64,000 nucleotides of DNA from Lepas anatifera (GCA_034440635.1 JAOTON010002091.1:186001-250000), one strand, 5' to 3'; positions 1 to 13,250 are shown, counted from the stretch's first letter. Numbers and translations: made by a program. Notes: generated from the sequence alone by a model not told the origin.

Positions 1-1450
1 CTATGCCCAGGTTTCTTGAGCATTGCATATTGTGGTGGAAACAGCCTATCGTGACCTAACTTGAACTCTGGGGTCAAACCAATGACCTGAGTGCTGAATT
101 ATGTGTATTAAAATAATTCTGAATTCACCGAAGTTTCCAATGACTTCGCGATTTGCGCTAACCCGATATTGTTGGATTTAGATGGGGACATCGATGCCCC
201 CCTCCGATGGGGTGAAGGTGGCGCCGGCTCCCGGTGGGGGCACGGGTTATCTGATCCCTGGTCATCAATACCAAAATATTTTTGCCCCAAAATCCTTGGG
301 GCCTCTGTGAATTCATACTATGGTGCCTATTCTCCTATCATTAGGTTAAGCATACTATGAGGCATCACGGTATAGATAACGTCAATAACTTACGTTCTAC
401 TTTCGGAATTAAATGTGTTTCCCCTAATTATACCAGCAAAGTGATCACAAGCCTGCTATCGGCTAGAAATAGTTGATATGTTATTCAGCCAAAATAACTA
501 TAACAGAGTGTTTGTTAATGTTGTTGGTCGAAAATGTCTTGCAAAATGAATGTTACAGCAAGTAAAGACATCAAAAAGCACAATAAGCAATTGTACCAGT
601 AACAGGCGAAAAGTCGTAGGTAGCTCTCAGATGTAAATATCATCGGGCTGTCTCGCGTTTCCTGAGAAGCCATTTGACGTAGATTTTACCTCGAAGGTAG
701 AAGTAGGGGCGCTGATTTCTGGAAATATTTCCTTTTGCCCAACATCTGATTGTGATTTATTGGGAGAATTAAAAAGAAATATGATAATATATTCCGATAT
801 CCGTACTTTTATCGGGTCCTGTTGTACAACAATGTATTCCACCCATTATTTTCACTGAATGTTTTCCCATTAGGAAATCATACTCATTTTACAATCTCCT
901 AAAACTCATTAAATCGAGTAGCAGCTACAGACTGGGAAATTATTTCCCTACTCTATTTCAACTCGGTCCCATACAACAACAACGGGGAGAGGGTGTTTTG
1001 AAACCATCCCCTGCCAATCAGAGTGAAGGTGACTTGGAAGTCCACCAGGGAGGGTGTTAACATGAGGTCTTTTTGTGGCGTCTCAATAATTTGCTTATAG
1101 AATTCCGGATGTGTCGTATATCCCGTTAAGCCTTATCAGTAGCTTGGAAACAGAACAAGAGTTACAGCTTCGGCCTATAAATAACATGCCGCTGTTAGAG
1201 GCGTTCTAAACAGAGAACGAGGGGAGCTCTCATTTCAGTCAAATTTCCGTACACTTTACAAATGTACTGGGGGCTTGAGCAAGAGGTAAGAAGGAGTCCG
1301 AGATTTGTCTTTGGGAAGGGGAAGCAATTTTCTGTCAGCTCGAGCGCGAAGAACTCTGCGGTCCACCCACCAGCCTTTCCGGTAGAGAATTCGACCTCCT
1401 TCTGCGAAACGTTCCTTCGTCGAAAACGTTTGCAATGTTCATAAGATCCT
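1..1450. other. No recognised feature
   Basis: Only short open frames occur here, none with a recognisable motif, a start context plus splice signals, or repeat structure. I see no RNA gene or element ends. Confidence 0.5.
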
Positions 1451-1827
1451 AATGATATTCTCCCGTGCCTAATTTCAGCCCGGGGTGCCCACATTACCAC
1501 TGAGGTGCGAATCTCAACACAGCGGCGCCGCAGCGCCCCCAAAGAGCTAGAAATCCACGCCCCCGCGACGAAGCTCCCGCCTGAAGATCGTCGCCCCCGT
1601 CGGGGACGACAGCTGCGTCGGTTTCTCCGGCGCGCCACAGGTGACGCGACTGCGGCGTATCCGCCGCAGTCGACGAGCGACTTCGAGTGCACGGTGGCGA
1701 CAGTACGCTTTTGAAACGTCCCAGTGTCGGAGGCCAGAGCGACCGTGCTGAAGCTCGGTAGAGGTGGTGAGGAAGTGGGTAGTTTTTTGATATAGTGGGG
1801 ATCGGAGAAGACAAGAGGAAGAGAAGT

Positions 1828-1910
1828 GGATATATAAACGTTGGAGTCAAGAGTGGGTCTATATCGGTGGTTCTTCTTTGGAAAATATGGCGCATATTTT
1901 AGCGGTAAGT
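1828..1910 (+). promoter_or_regulatory. Candidate TATA promoter with a short first exon
   Basis: A TATATAAA box near 1830 follows a GC- and CpG-rich stretch (about 1490-1720). An ATG at 1887 opens a six-codon coding piece (M-A-H-I-L-A) that ends at a strong donor, G|GTAAGT, with GT at 1905. The layout (GC-rich upstream, TATA, about 55 bases of leader, ATG, donor) looks like a real first exon, but I found no matching second exon. The long frame on the opposite strand (1195-1950) looks like a by-product of base composition. Confidence 0.25.
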
Positions 1911-2174
1911 CAATTAACAAGTAAGTTAAATCAAAGAATGAAAACATCAAATTTGATGGTGTCTTTGCTTGCTCGAGTTTGATGGTGTCTTCCCCGAGGA
2001 AACCCTACGTTATGCGAGGTGCGTAGCAGTTATTCTGATCGTGCGTACCAATCATTATGACGTGCTCATCATCCAGCAGTCAACCGCTGCGGTTGGCGTT
2101 ATGGTCTGGCTGCATGTTTAGACTGTGGCAGCATATGCACTATGCTTCAAGACAGGACTAATAGATCTCTGAGC

Positions 2175-2675
2175 GCTTGGTGGTGCTGGCGCTTATGTGT
2201 TTTTTTTAACTTCTTTCAATTTTTATCGAAAGAGAACCGCAAAAAAACAAAAAAATAGACAAAAGATGGTGCTAGCCATATCAGTCTACAGTCCGCTCCC
2301 CAGGTAGGTTCTATTAGGGCCTCGAAATTTTCCAAATTGACTGATAACGACACAATGAACTGAACAAAGTTTTTGAAAGATATAGCGCATTAATGACGCA
2401 ATTAACTACAAAACGATGATCAGTATGTAAAAACGGGTATTTCTGTTCATTTTTCATCGTTTTGATAATTTTTTTGGCATGGCATATGCATTCCATACTG
2501 CCGCAGACAATACCTACATGTCTATTGAAAACTTGGCAATATTTAATATTTCATTTTCTCATTGCGCTGGCACTTATTATTGTATTCTGAATTCTTTCAA
2601 TTTTTCTCGGAAGATCACCGCACGAAAAAATTGATAAAAGTTGGTGCTAAGCGTATCAGTCTACAGTCCCTTCTG
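2175..2675 (+). repeat. Two diverged direct copies of a ~115-bp repeat
   Basis: About 2175-2295 and 2562-2672 share the order: CTGGCGCTTAT-like start, TTCTTTCAATTTTT, a CGAAAGA/CGGAAGA-CACCGCA block, AAAAGWTGGTGCTA, and TATCAGTCTACAGTCC at the end. They are clearly related but diverged. The element type is unknown; no terminal inverted repeats are evident. Confidence 0.55.
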
Positions 2676-3119
2676 CTCCTGTGACGACTGAACTATTAAA
2701 CAATTTGTGCTGCGTTCGGATATTACTTCTTTTACTAAATACAACTATGTATATTTCCTAGTACTGCGCCTAAAATAGCTCGATTATCGGACGTAGTTCC
2801 TCCACTGAGACTGGCGGCTTACCTAGATAAAAATTTGACCGATGATTTCTTTCGTACCTTTAATGAATGTCATTCTGAGCACGTGTTGGTGCAAGGACGG
2901 ATTCAACATTGCCAGCGCCATACATGAACGGTTTCGAGCTGTCCACAACGGCATCAGAAATTAGAAACAGTGATTTTCTACAGTAAACCATTCCAGTATT
3001 CCTACTTGTGGTATTGATATATTAATTTATTTCTCTCCGTGCTAGAAGCAGTGGAGTCGGGAAGCAAGTGAGTTTTTACATTGATAACCCTGGTTCGAGC
3101 TTGAACAGGTATTCTGCAC

Positions 3120-4560
3120 AAGTGTGTACGATCCTCATAATACCCTCTCAACACAGCGCGAGTTGACACCATATGATCTCAACGGTCGTTTCCTCGTTAA
3201 GATTCAAAGCACACGCACACAACTCTCTGTGCCATCTTTAACCGCATCTCCACGATCTTCACACCTTGCAGCGAAGCAGTCACAAAGACCATCTATAGGG
3301 CCACCTACCCTGCAAAGTTGTAGTGGCCGCCAGAAAGCTCTAACACCAACACTGCAATCTTTAGTACTAAATTTCTCGTTTCTGGGGTTCAAGTTTGCTT
3401 TGCGGAGCTGCCATTTCCCACCAGTCATCTCTGACACGGCTCATTACTTAGGCCCCACCACCTGTTTGTACACATGCAAGGGGCGTCACCACGGATTTTC
3501 GAGTAGGTGGGCGGAGCCAAAGTGGGCTCCTGGCCAGTGCTGAAACGCCTGAAACCCTGCGTTTCGCTTAAATCCGGCATTTTCAATGATATTTGAGTAC
3601 TGTAAGACTGTAAGACAAGTCGATTTGTACTAGACATTTCTAGGGCCATAGGTGGGGCCTTCCAACTTTACATTGCTACAGATTACTTGCCCCTTGGTCT
3701 TTTCTTATGCGTATTGGCGACTGGTACTTTGACGCTCGGTGCGACAATCTTTCCAAGGTTCTATTGTGATTCAATATTTGTCAACTTTGATGAAAATATA
3801 AAGATGGAAAGGGGTAGGGGAATAAATGAACCCCTTCATTGGGGGAAACCGAAATTTCTGGTGTAATAGAGCCCCCCCCTCCACATTCCACCAGGATTCG
3901 AGCACCTGCCCCCAGCCCCCTCCCCCTTCCCGTGGCGATGCGCCTACACACAATCACAACATCGAGCATTGCAGCGTTCATGACGCACTGCAGTAGCGCA
4001 AAGATAGCTCTAACGCCAGAAATGCAGTCTCCATGTCTGCCGGCTGTCTACAGGATATTCTGCACTGCTGGGTTGAAGTTACGGACAGAAAGCTTCAGTA
4101 AGTCATCATTTCACGCTCCGACGCTACGCAATCTCTCCGAGACCATCTTCTTTGCAGAGTTGCAGTTTCTCAGAGAAAGCTCAAACATCCGCAAGGCTCC
4201 AGCTGTCTTCATTGTCTACATTGTTGTCTTCGTTACCTAGATGCCGATATTCAGGATCGTCTGTCTTGTAGCTTTGCAGTCACCTCACCGGCGAATGGTT
4301 CTAGCACCAAAAATTGTAGCCTCCAAAGTATACATTCACTTTCAGGTTCTGTTGTACACAATTGTGTTCCAAAATATACACCCAATCTGTGTTGTGCAGG
4401 TTTTAGCTACAGTACTGATGCACCGCCAAAGTGTAGTCAAAAGCAAAAGTGCAGTCTTCACAATATGCCATTGATATCATTTTTTTTGGAAGAAAAAACA
4501 ATCATTTGACGTCCAGGGGCCTCTACCCTGCAGAGTTGTAGTCAATGAGATATGCGGCGT
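3120..4560. other. Non-coding stretch with weak internal similarity
   Basis: Short frames here (3124-3543, 3839-4240) come from related sequence: a phrase like AGCTCTAACRCCA followed by TGCARTCT occurs near 3338 and 4005, and CCCTGCARAGTTGTAGT occurs near 3307 and 4528. This looks like an old diverged repeat rather than a gene. Confidence 0.3.
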
Positions 4561-4750
4561 TCTAGGACAAAAACAGTAATGGCACCGCCATAAACCACAT
4601 CTCGAGAACTACCGTTCGGTCAGCGCCTTCTTGTTGGTGATATCTGGATATGATGGTAGGTGATATAGTCCCAACATCTGCCTGCACAATGAGCCGATGA
4701 TTGATAACAAATAAGATTCTCGAAATGTCATAGCGGAGTCGTAAATAATT

Positions 4751-4975
4751 CGTTCGTTGTAAGGACTTTCTTCACTCGAGTTTAAACAAGTTGATGGAGC
4801 TTTCGACCTGTATTTCAGGCCTTCGTCAGCAGTTTAGAAGCACAATTCAAAAACAAAAACAATCTGATTGTTTTTGAGTTGTGCTTCTAAACTGCTGACG
4901 AAGGCCTGAAATACAGGTCGAAAGCTCCTACAACTTGTTTAAACTCGAGTGGAGAAAGTCCTTACAACAAACGAA
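4751..4975. repeat. Foldback inverted repeat, ~110-bp arms
   Basis: Left arm about 4751-4862 and right arm about 4865-4974 are near-perfect reverse complements with almost no spacer. The arms carry GTAAGGACTTTC, CTCGAGTTTAAACAAGTTG and CTGACGAAGGCCTGAAATAC. On the + strand of the right arm a CUGACGA, a 6-bp hairpin and GAAA lie in order, resembling a hammerhead ribozyme core with one extra A. Such cores are known from Penelope-like elements and retrozymes. No protein-coding part is attached. Confidence 0.7.
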
Positions 4976-5259
4976 CAAATAAGATGTCAGGACTGTTATT
5001 GAACTTCATTATTTATCCCATACAGCTGAAATATTAGTGGTCCACCACCCCTGGGTCTTATGAGCAGAAGCATTGAATTTCTTTGTAAATTATCTCTGAC
5101 ATTATTGACCTAAGCTTGACAAATATTCAAATCCAGTTTGCTTGTCACTCTGACCTACTACTAATGTTGCAAACTTCTTTATACCATAATTCACACAATT
5201 TTTGGCTGTCTGCGCATGCCATAAAGTCGCCAGCTGCAGCTCTGAGAATCCTCAATAGC

Positions 5260-5720
5260 TCGTCACGACAGCTCGCTCAGCTAGTCATGAGCAGCTGCAG
5301 GGAAACTGAGTCATCAGCAGCTCAGAGTCATCTGCAAACAGAGTCATCAACAGCTCTGGGGAAACTGGCCCATGAGTAGGTGCGGGAAACAGAGTCATCA
5401 GCGGCCCTGGGAAACTGAGTCATGAGTAGCTAAGGGGAGTCTGGCCTATGATTAGGTGCAGTGAAACTGATGGGAAGCTACCCATGACCCTTGAGTAACT
5501 GTATGCAAACTGACCTATGAGTAGCTGTGGGGAAACTGAGTCATGGGTAGCTCTGGGAAAACTGACCCATGAGTAGATCTGGGGAAACTGACCCATGAGT
5601 AGATCTGGGGAAACTGGCCCATGAGTAGCTCTGGGGAAACTGACCTATGAGTGCCTGTGGGTAAACTGACCCATGAGTACCTGTGGGTAAACTGAGTCAT
5701 GGGTAGCTGTGGGGAAACTA
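5260..5720 (+). repeat. Minisatellite, ~27-bp unit
   Basis: Tandem units of the form GGGGAAACTGACCCATGAGT plus AGCTCT repeat, irregular at the left edge and most regular at 5520-5710. The local open frames here simply translate the repeat and are not genes. Confidence 0.85.
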
Positions 5721-5849
5721 GCGCGTGCTTGCTATTCGCAGAACAATATGGCACGCGACAGCTGCAGGATGCCACCTCCGCTCCGGAGAAACACGAGAGT
5801 TCACGGTACGCCCAGCGCGCGCCGGGTTCGAACCTAGAAACCTGGGAAT

Positions 5850-5925
5850 CTGGGACCTGGGATCTGCTGAACCTGCAAACCTTTGCTTAAGAGACCAATG
5901 CTCTCTCCTGGGCTGCCTGAGCCAT
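5850..5925 (-). repeat. tRNA-Lys(CTT)-like relic, probably a SINE head
   Basis: Read on the minus strand, a D-arm with GCTC/GAGC pairing is followed by an anticodon arm with loop CTCTTAA (anticodon CTT) and a T-arm-like GCAGGTTCAGCA. The T stem does not pair well and no intact acceptor stem is visible, so this is a tRNA-derived repeat or pseudogene rather than a working tRNA gene. Confidence 0.4.
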
Positions 5926-6147
5926 AATCAATACTGGAGTACCCGCCCCTTCCCCCTCATTGGGAAAATTTTGAGGTCCAAGGGTTTGTGATACATAAAC
6001 CTATCTTTCTGGTGTCATCTTTATAGCCTACCTACAAGTAAGATCAGGTGAACATCATCAAATAGTGTAAAAATATTGAAGAAAAAACATGTCAAAAGAA
6101 CTGCAAACTTGGTTTCGGAGTGTGCACAAGTGATTCCTCTGGACGAT

Positions 6148-6690
6148 TTATAACCGCACTGGAGAGAGGTCTGACACCAGCCCCCGCTGGAGAGGCATGT
6201 AGGCTTCCTCCTGAGGTCAAAAACCAAGATGGTTAGAAAAACCCCCGTTTGAGGATTTTTAAGGGCTAGGTAATCTACATTATAGCCGATTCGCATTGGC
6301 GTAGGTCAAACGAGGTAATAAAGGTAAAATCTAAGCCGCGTTGGGTACCTACTAGGAAATGCCACAAAATGGGACAAGGTCATGGAAGGAAGGCCCTCTG
6401 GTCCCATATCATATTCTCTGAAATCTTTGGTCAACGTCATCCAATGTCATTGACCAAATGACGCCACAATTTGATATATTCCGTATAATATACACTATAA
6501 CTAACACCATAGCAGTCATTGGGAAAACGACTGTTCATGTTCTGTCTGAGTAGACATGTCACCTTAGCATTAACATTGATTAAATTTTGATTTGACGCAT
6601 TAACTAATACACGTTTCACTGTGTGACGCTACTTGGTCAGGAAGCACTGGGACCAATGCTCTTGGAAACGCTCCTATGACCTTGATTTGA
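6148..6690 (+). mobile_element. Old diverged relative of the TTAA-flanked element at 36.6 kb
   Basis: The left edge, ACCGCACTGGAGAGAGGTCT, matches the terminus of the element at 36648-37464. Internal blocks follow in the same order: GGTCAACGTCATCCAATGTC, a TATA-rich stretch near 6480, and CTAACACCATAGCAGTCATT. The right end is not visible and the flanking TTAA is lost. A decayed, truncated copy. Confidence 0.5.
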
Positions 6691-9600
6691 AGTTCATTTG
6701 AATACGGGACCGGGTATTTTGTACATCTGTACCGTTATCAATTTGATATAACTTTTGGACAAAGATTGATATCTGCTCCGGTCAGATCTATGAGTTATGG
6801 AATCATTTTTACGCCCAAGTAGGGCAATTTTGATCTTCAAAGTTGTGGTAGACTAAATTAGTGTCTCGGCTGCTAGAAGAGTGAGATAAAATGTCTGAAC
6901 ATCATTTGAAAATTGTATATCATGTGGCCATATGACTTGTGTCTGACTTCATTTGAAAATTCTCGATAAAAATCGTCGGAAATCTAACACATTTTGGTCA
7001 CCTGTGACGTCATGGCTCAACGGATGTGGTGCGAACTGGTATAAGAGTAGAGAACAATATGGTAGTTCAGCACTTTGGAGGCGGGCAAAGGTGCTTTGCA
7101 CAGAATGCCTTATAGAAAGCCCTTGAGTAAATAAGTGGTTGCTTAGCGCGGTTTCAAATTTGTTTATCTTCAGATTTGTTTTCGATGACGTGTGAATCCG
7201 ATTGGACCCCTCCCATGCGGTGGTGGGTACAAAAATAGCTGAGGTCATGCCGATATATCCTGGTTAAGGAAACTCAATACGAAAAAGGATCATAACGTTG
7301 TTTTCTATTCAGGTGCATCTTCGTACTTTGATAACAATTTTTATAGGAATTGACTTGTCACTGTTTTTATTCATACCAATTTGCAAACGTTAAAAGACGA
7401 GCCCACCAGAACTCACCCGATGAGCATAATTTACTTGAACTAATGAAACCTTTAAGGAAAACCTTTAGAACCTTTAGAAAACCTTTAGAAAACATACACT
7501 AGATTCGGAACCAGCTCTGCCAGCCGTGGTAATGGTGTGCACGCTCTTGTCTGTGCCTGAAACACAGAAGGGTGCACTTGGTGTCATTTCGCTAAGGTGT
7601 TGGTCAGAAACAGCAGCCACCTTAAGAATTGCATCAGATAAACATCTCCCAATAGTTGTATTACAATCAATAATTGTCACGGTTTTGATAAATTTGAAAG
7701 TGTCTTTGGTAGAACTTTCAGATCCAATTGAGCTGCATAGTAAGATTATCAACGGAATCTCTCCATAAAATAGTGCGTTATAATGCTGACGTCACGACAT
7801 CGAGTCTTATCCAAAACGAGCTTTGTTTACCGGACTTACCGAGGAGTTTATAATGTATATTGGGTCACCCGTCATTAAAGTAAGAACATAAGAGTCCGCC
7901 ATGAGCCGTTGAAACCTACACTCTTTCGGAAGAAAGATATCTATTGAAAAACTGATCATTCGTATGAATTTCAAGGCATGCATTAAAAAGAATATATATA
8001 TATATATATATATATATTATTCCATACTATTTCGTTAGATATGCATAATCTGTATCATACTTTGTACATTTTCTCTGATTTCTTGCTTAATGTAAATGGT
8101 CGACCAAATAAGCTGAGAAACCCCTTCTCTCTTGCTTTCTTGCCCCCCTCTCTCTCGCTCTCTCCAGTGTCAAACTGTTCACTATCAGCGAGCTCGAAGT
8201 ATATTTTCTGTCGCCAGCCTTTTGTGAGATTGTCCACTCCCAGCTCCGGTATCCAGCTGACACCAGAAAGTCGCGTCCACGCTCTGCCCATAAGCGACCA
8301 TAACAGTAATGATGGACTTCTCCGTTAGCCGTCACTGCTAGGGGAAATGTCCACATCGTCTGGTGTGTAAAATTGTCCTGCGTGGCAATCATAGCTAAGG
8401 CTATTTAGTGCCGAGAATTACCATCATTTGGGTCGGCTGAGTAGTAAGTAGCGCCCCGTTTTACCGTCTACTCTATTATTCAGCATTTCAAGTATGATGA
8501 CAGGAAAAAACAGGTACTGTTAACAACAGTGTGTATAGAGCAGTCAGGCCTTGTTTCCATGTGTCGGGGTTATTGTACCCGGCCGTACCCAGACAATACA
8601 AAACAGCCGTGGACTGCGTCATAACGCGCCGCACTCCGCCACAAAGCGCGCCAGGTGGTCAACAAGTGAAGCGCGCCAGCCGACAAGTGAGCTGCGCCAA
8701 CAGGTGCATACATGGTGTATTTTCTCCATCTGTTACCGGCCCGGTGCCGGTGGGAGATGTCTTCAACCGGACCCACCCCACCAACCTCTGCTTTCCCCTT
8801 TGGTAGATGTATGCAAGTGGAGCGTTCAGGTGTCTGCACGGCTGGGGATCTCTTCTCGATCCAGGGGAGATCCTAGGTGGGTTAATGCTGGCACGGTAAT
8901 ACAAGCCCTATACAAAGTCTATGGGAAACCCAAAATCTAGGGGCTCCTGAACCCCCCCCCCCACCCCGGGATTTTCACCCATGCGCATCTGGCACAGGCT
9001 CGGATATGGGGGATGCCTTCGACTCAGAGACCTCCCATTTTCACACATTTCCTGTAGAAACAACTCCGTTTTTTACGATTTTAGGCTCCATTCCCCCTCC
9101 CCCAAAAGATCCGTCTAGAACTGTCAGTAGCCACCTGTGAGGTATTATGGTTTGTATTGTATTATATTGTATTGTATTTGCATTGTATGGTTCATTCGTT
9201 TTTTTACCCCGTATGGTGCAGACAGTTTGTGATATTTTTCGTAGGACGAACAGAAATTTAACATTAACAGCATTTGGTGAACAGAGTTAATATCTGGAAA
9301 TGTGTACTAGTAGCTTTGGAGCATACAAGGGTAACCCAATGGGGTCATGGCCCCAAAAGTCACTAGGAAATTAGACTAATCAAATAAAAAATGACTGATA
9401 GTGTATCATTAACCCTCCCCTCTGAGTAATAAGCTACCCCTCATAAATCGAAATAAGCTACTAACTAAAAACAAACTTGTTAAAGGCAATTTCAAACTCC
9501 TACCCAAAAGTCAAGTAAGCCAAAAATTCTTCAGAACAGGGCGAAAGGCACCAATCTTTATTTTCCATTGCTAACGCATACACATCTCAACCCTCTTTCC

Positions 9601-12600
9601 CCCTTCAACAGTGTTTTATAGAGATCAACTATTACTCAAGTAATAGTAATAATCAATTATTACTAGTAGTAATAGTGAATCTTATGGTGTTTTCCATTGC
9701 GAGAACTCATGCCGCGCTCCATCACCTTCTCCTCTTACATAAAACAATCAGTGCCTCAAGCAGTGTCCAGTCAACCCCTCACAACTCAAGTCTTGAATCC
9801 GCAATCGGCTTAAGCTTTTATTTCAGTAATCAAATTTTTCATAGGCCTTAGGCAAAGATGATCTAAAGATGTAGATATGACGGAGCAAAACCAGATGGCG
9901 GTGGGTCCACGGGGTCATTTGTCTCCCGCCACTCTCCGATTTGTGCGACTTTCTTTTAAAGAAAATATGTTTTCGCGGTTATGTTTACACTGTTGTCTTC
10001 GTATCCAAAGCCGCCAGCCTAGATCCGCCCCTAGACAGAGCAGAGATGGAGCAATATTACGAAAATGGGGAAGCCCTGGAAAATCGTAAAATTGTGTGTT
10101 GAAGAAAATTGGCTGAGAGAAACTCAAAGCAAATTAACTTAGCCATTTTTGATGATTCTTGTTGGATTTACACCCTTTCCTCGCACCCCTGGCTACGCTC
10201 CTGGCGCAGAGTAAACAGAGCTGGCTCCGGGGCGTGGCGTCATGTTGTGTCATAGGCACAGCAATGTTTTGCGTATCAAGGCCAGTGTCGCATGCTGGTT
10301 ACACTTTGGTAAAAACACTAGTTTGGAACTCGGTCCATAGCCAGGTCACTGACTCCGAATGTCATGATCAACTGTAAACACGTGCTTTATTGTTGGTTTA
10401 ATCCTGTGGAAGACAGAAATGGGAACACAGGCCAGGTCGCAATCTGTCAGTATGTGAAAGGTTCTTATAGATGAGTGCACACTAAGCACGGGTGGTGTGT
10501 TCCAGAACAAAACGGGACGTGGGCAACTTCGTAAAGCCTCAGGATTAACACTTGCTCCCATGGGGATGTTTGAATATCATAATCAGGGTTTTCCAACGGT
10601 GCAAACAAACAGCAGAGCGAAGCGCCGCCGGTCTTGGTCGAACTTATCCTTGATCAATTGTACAATTTTTACAAAAATTTTAAGCTTGGGCCATATCAGG
10701 TCAGGTCTTCAGACCAGGTAAGGTAATTTCACCTCCAAAACTGTTTCAAATTACACCAGTGAACACAGATTCTATCTATTGATTTGACATTCATATTGTT
10801 TAATAGGTCTATAGGGTACCACAAGTTTGGGCAACGAGGTCTCTATTTCTATGAGCTTGGGTCAAGTACAGATGATGGCCTCTCAATCGAAAATGAGTGG
10901 GGAAAACAGGAATTGGCAAAACATGGGATATTTTACTTTAGACATTCCCTTAAAACATTTATTTTTCTGAAAAAACATAGTATCTTAAGTCACTCCCCCA
11001 GTCTCATCTTGTAAGTCCGGGCATCTGACCTCTGAGCGATCATCAGGAACTACGTTTACCTTGTGTGACCCTATTTCTGTCAGGCCCCTGGTTACCCCTG
11101 TTCCTGTCAGGGAGAGAGAGGCTATTCAACCTCACCTGCTTTAAAATCTCGAAATATACTTGTCCAATGTTAGAAAATTAAACGTGGTATAGATTTTCTT
11201 TGAAAGTGTGGGCAGGGAGCGCAAAATATACATGTTTAGTGTGTTTTGTATTTTCCATAATTTTTGGATGCTTTAATTATAAAAAAATAGTATGTGTGGA
11301 CAATCAATTGATGTTAAGTTGTCATATCACCAGAGACGTGAAAATTCAAAATTCAATGGTGGTTTCAAGGCCAGAACCATATGGTGAAGCAAATATATTT
11401 TCCAGTTAACTGTTGCATAGATTAGCAAACGGCACATAATGATTGACAGCGTTGACATCCAGACAAAAACAATAATGCCAAAAAAATCAGAGACGGATCC
11501 AGGAATAAAAAATAGCGGGGTAGGATGCATATTGTCAAGGTCTAAAAGGTATATGTATGTGGCATATGCCGTATAGGCATATTTACAAATGCCAATCGGC
11601 TATTGCTACTTTTCATAGAAAAACCAGCCTTAATCAGCTCATACCAAACCAAATTTATCTGCCCATGCCAAACTCGGGGGCTTGTGAATGACCTTCTTGC
11701 CTTGATCCGCCTAAGGAAGAATTTATCTCTATTTGGTTTTAGAACAAAATGCATGCCCAAGATGCTTGTCCCATTCATTGCAATTATTACACGTTTTGAA
11801 GTATACGATTCATTACTTGGGATTTATCGTTACACCATCTACGAGGTTATACGTCATCAAGGGGGAAAGGAAACTAACTACGCTGGAGATAGGGCAGGGC
11901 GCCTAAAACTGCCTCTGGGCAGGCTCGATCCCGCGATACTTTGCTTGCTGCAATGATCACGTGATCGGGGCGAACGCGCGCGCTTGCCGACTGCGTTGCC
12001 CGGAGCCTAGAATACGCTTACACATGCGTGGAACTCCTCAGTTATAATGCCTGAGTGCGCCTATGCATGTTGTTGTCACATGATATAGGGCTGGGAGCAT
12101 GGTATCAATACTTTTTTCCTCCCGTATGCACTCTAAGCAGTCTATTCACTCTGCAAGAGTACATTGCAATTGCGTAAAAATTCCCCATCTTGGGTTGCTG
12201 AAACCGCCTATCTCAAAAATGAAAATGGAAATGAACCATTGCCTGACATATTATTCGTAACATAAAAACTTTCTAACTGCCCTCAATATCGTTACGGAGG
12301 ACTTTCTTGTGTGAAGAATGCACCGTACACGATAGTACCCGGTTTGCGAAGAGATCCTCCCAAAATACCGAACCATAGCCCCGCCCCTGTTAAAGATGTT
12401 ATCAGTAAAAATCCAGTAAATCTGCCTCACTTAGTTTTAAAAATAGTCAGAGGCTTTCAAAAACTTACCGAGAAGGACTTTGGAGATATCCTGGAAAACA
12501 TGAGAGGTAGGAAGAATCTCCCCCTGACAGGAATAGGGTTCAACAGGTTTTAAGACCTGTGTTAATAACTTGTCAGGAAAAATTGATTAAGTTTTTGCTT

Positions 12601-12755
12601 TGATAGGAATACATTTGTATTTTCATTGCGAGTCGATCGGTTTGCATAATCTGTCGCTCAGGTAAGGACCTTAACCTAAAATTAGTGTCGTGTGATTTTC
12701 AGTAACGAGATAAATGGAATGACGCCTTATAATTGATTGTAACCCAACCTAGCAA
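6690..12755. other. Gene-poor stretch, no element resolved
   Basis: Roughly 6 kb without a supported gene. Open frames of 60-130 codons (for example 7526-7768, 8551-8940, 11603-11956) lack recognisable motifs. An isolated CCCCTGGCTACGCTCCTG near 10189 looks like a hAT right end, but I found no partner. Confidence 0.4.
7986..8018. repeat. (AT)n microsatellite
   Basis: A pure AT dinucleotide run inside AT-rich sequence. Confidence 0.9.
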
Positions 12756-12763
12756 GACACTAG

Positions 12764-13009
12764 CATAAGCGTCGGAAAAGGGGGGCCAGGAGGGCCTGAC
12801 CCCCACTTTTTACCAAAAATTTCCTGAGCTCAGTCACAATGGGAGAAAGCCGGACATTCTTATAACCAGCCGCTGCGAAAGGCAATGAGTAGCCCAAATT
12901 CAAACAGTTTTTGGTCCTGACGTGGAAGGCTTTTTTGTTAGCATCCGGTTGGAGTTTGGCTGCCCCCCCCCCGCTCCTCCGCCACTTTTTTCCGGTGGCG
13001 ACGCTTATG
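12764..13009. mobile_element. 246-bp hAT-type MITE with 8-bp TSD
   Basis: The ends are inverted repeats beginning CATAAGCGTCG on both sides. The element is flanked by a perfect 8-bp direct repeat, GACACTAG, at 12756-12763 and 13010-13017. Eight-base duplications and short inverted ends are the hAT signature. It is far too short to encode a transposase. Internal G- and C-runs flank the termini. Confidence 0.85.
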
Positions 13010-13034
13010 GACACTAGAACCACAAAACATGTTC

Positions 13035-13250
13035 TAACCTGTCACCTTCTTTGATCTGTCATGGCCTCGATATTGACCTGAGCCAAAAATTCATTGATAT
13101 GTGTGATTTCTTCATAAGTAGTTATGAGCTATCTACCAACGTTCCTGTTTTTTCGTTAACCCGCAGAAGGGCCGAGATCAACTGAGTGTTTTCGAAACCT
13201 CTCACCAGGGCAAAGGTGGTCCGGAGGCCAACTAGGGCGGTGGTTAAGGC
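13035..13250 (-). mobile_element. Terminal fragment of the AGGTCA-rich TTAA element family
   Basis: This matches the outer part of the element at 45105-46044: GATCTGTCATGGCCTCGATA, TTGACCTGAGCCAAAAA, a GAGCTATCTACCAAC block, CGTTAACCCGCAGAAGGGCC and CTCACCAGGGCAAAGGTGG occur in the same order. The rest of the element is missing, so it is a diverged end fragment. Confidence 0.6.

Noticed and set aside
1195..1950. A 251-codon open frame on the minus strand
   Set aside because: It spans a GC-rich block and a TATA-like region of the other strand, has no family motif, and several overlapping frames are open too.
10188..10206. Right end of another hAT element
   Set aside because: CCCCTGGCTACGCTCCTG fits, but no left end or 8-bp duplication was found.
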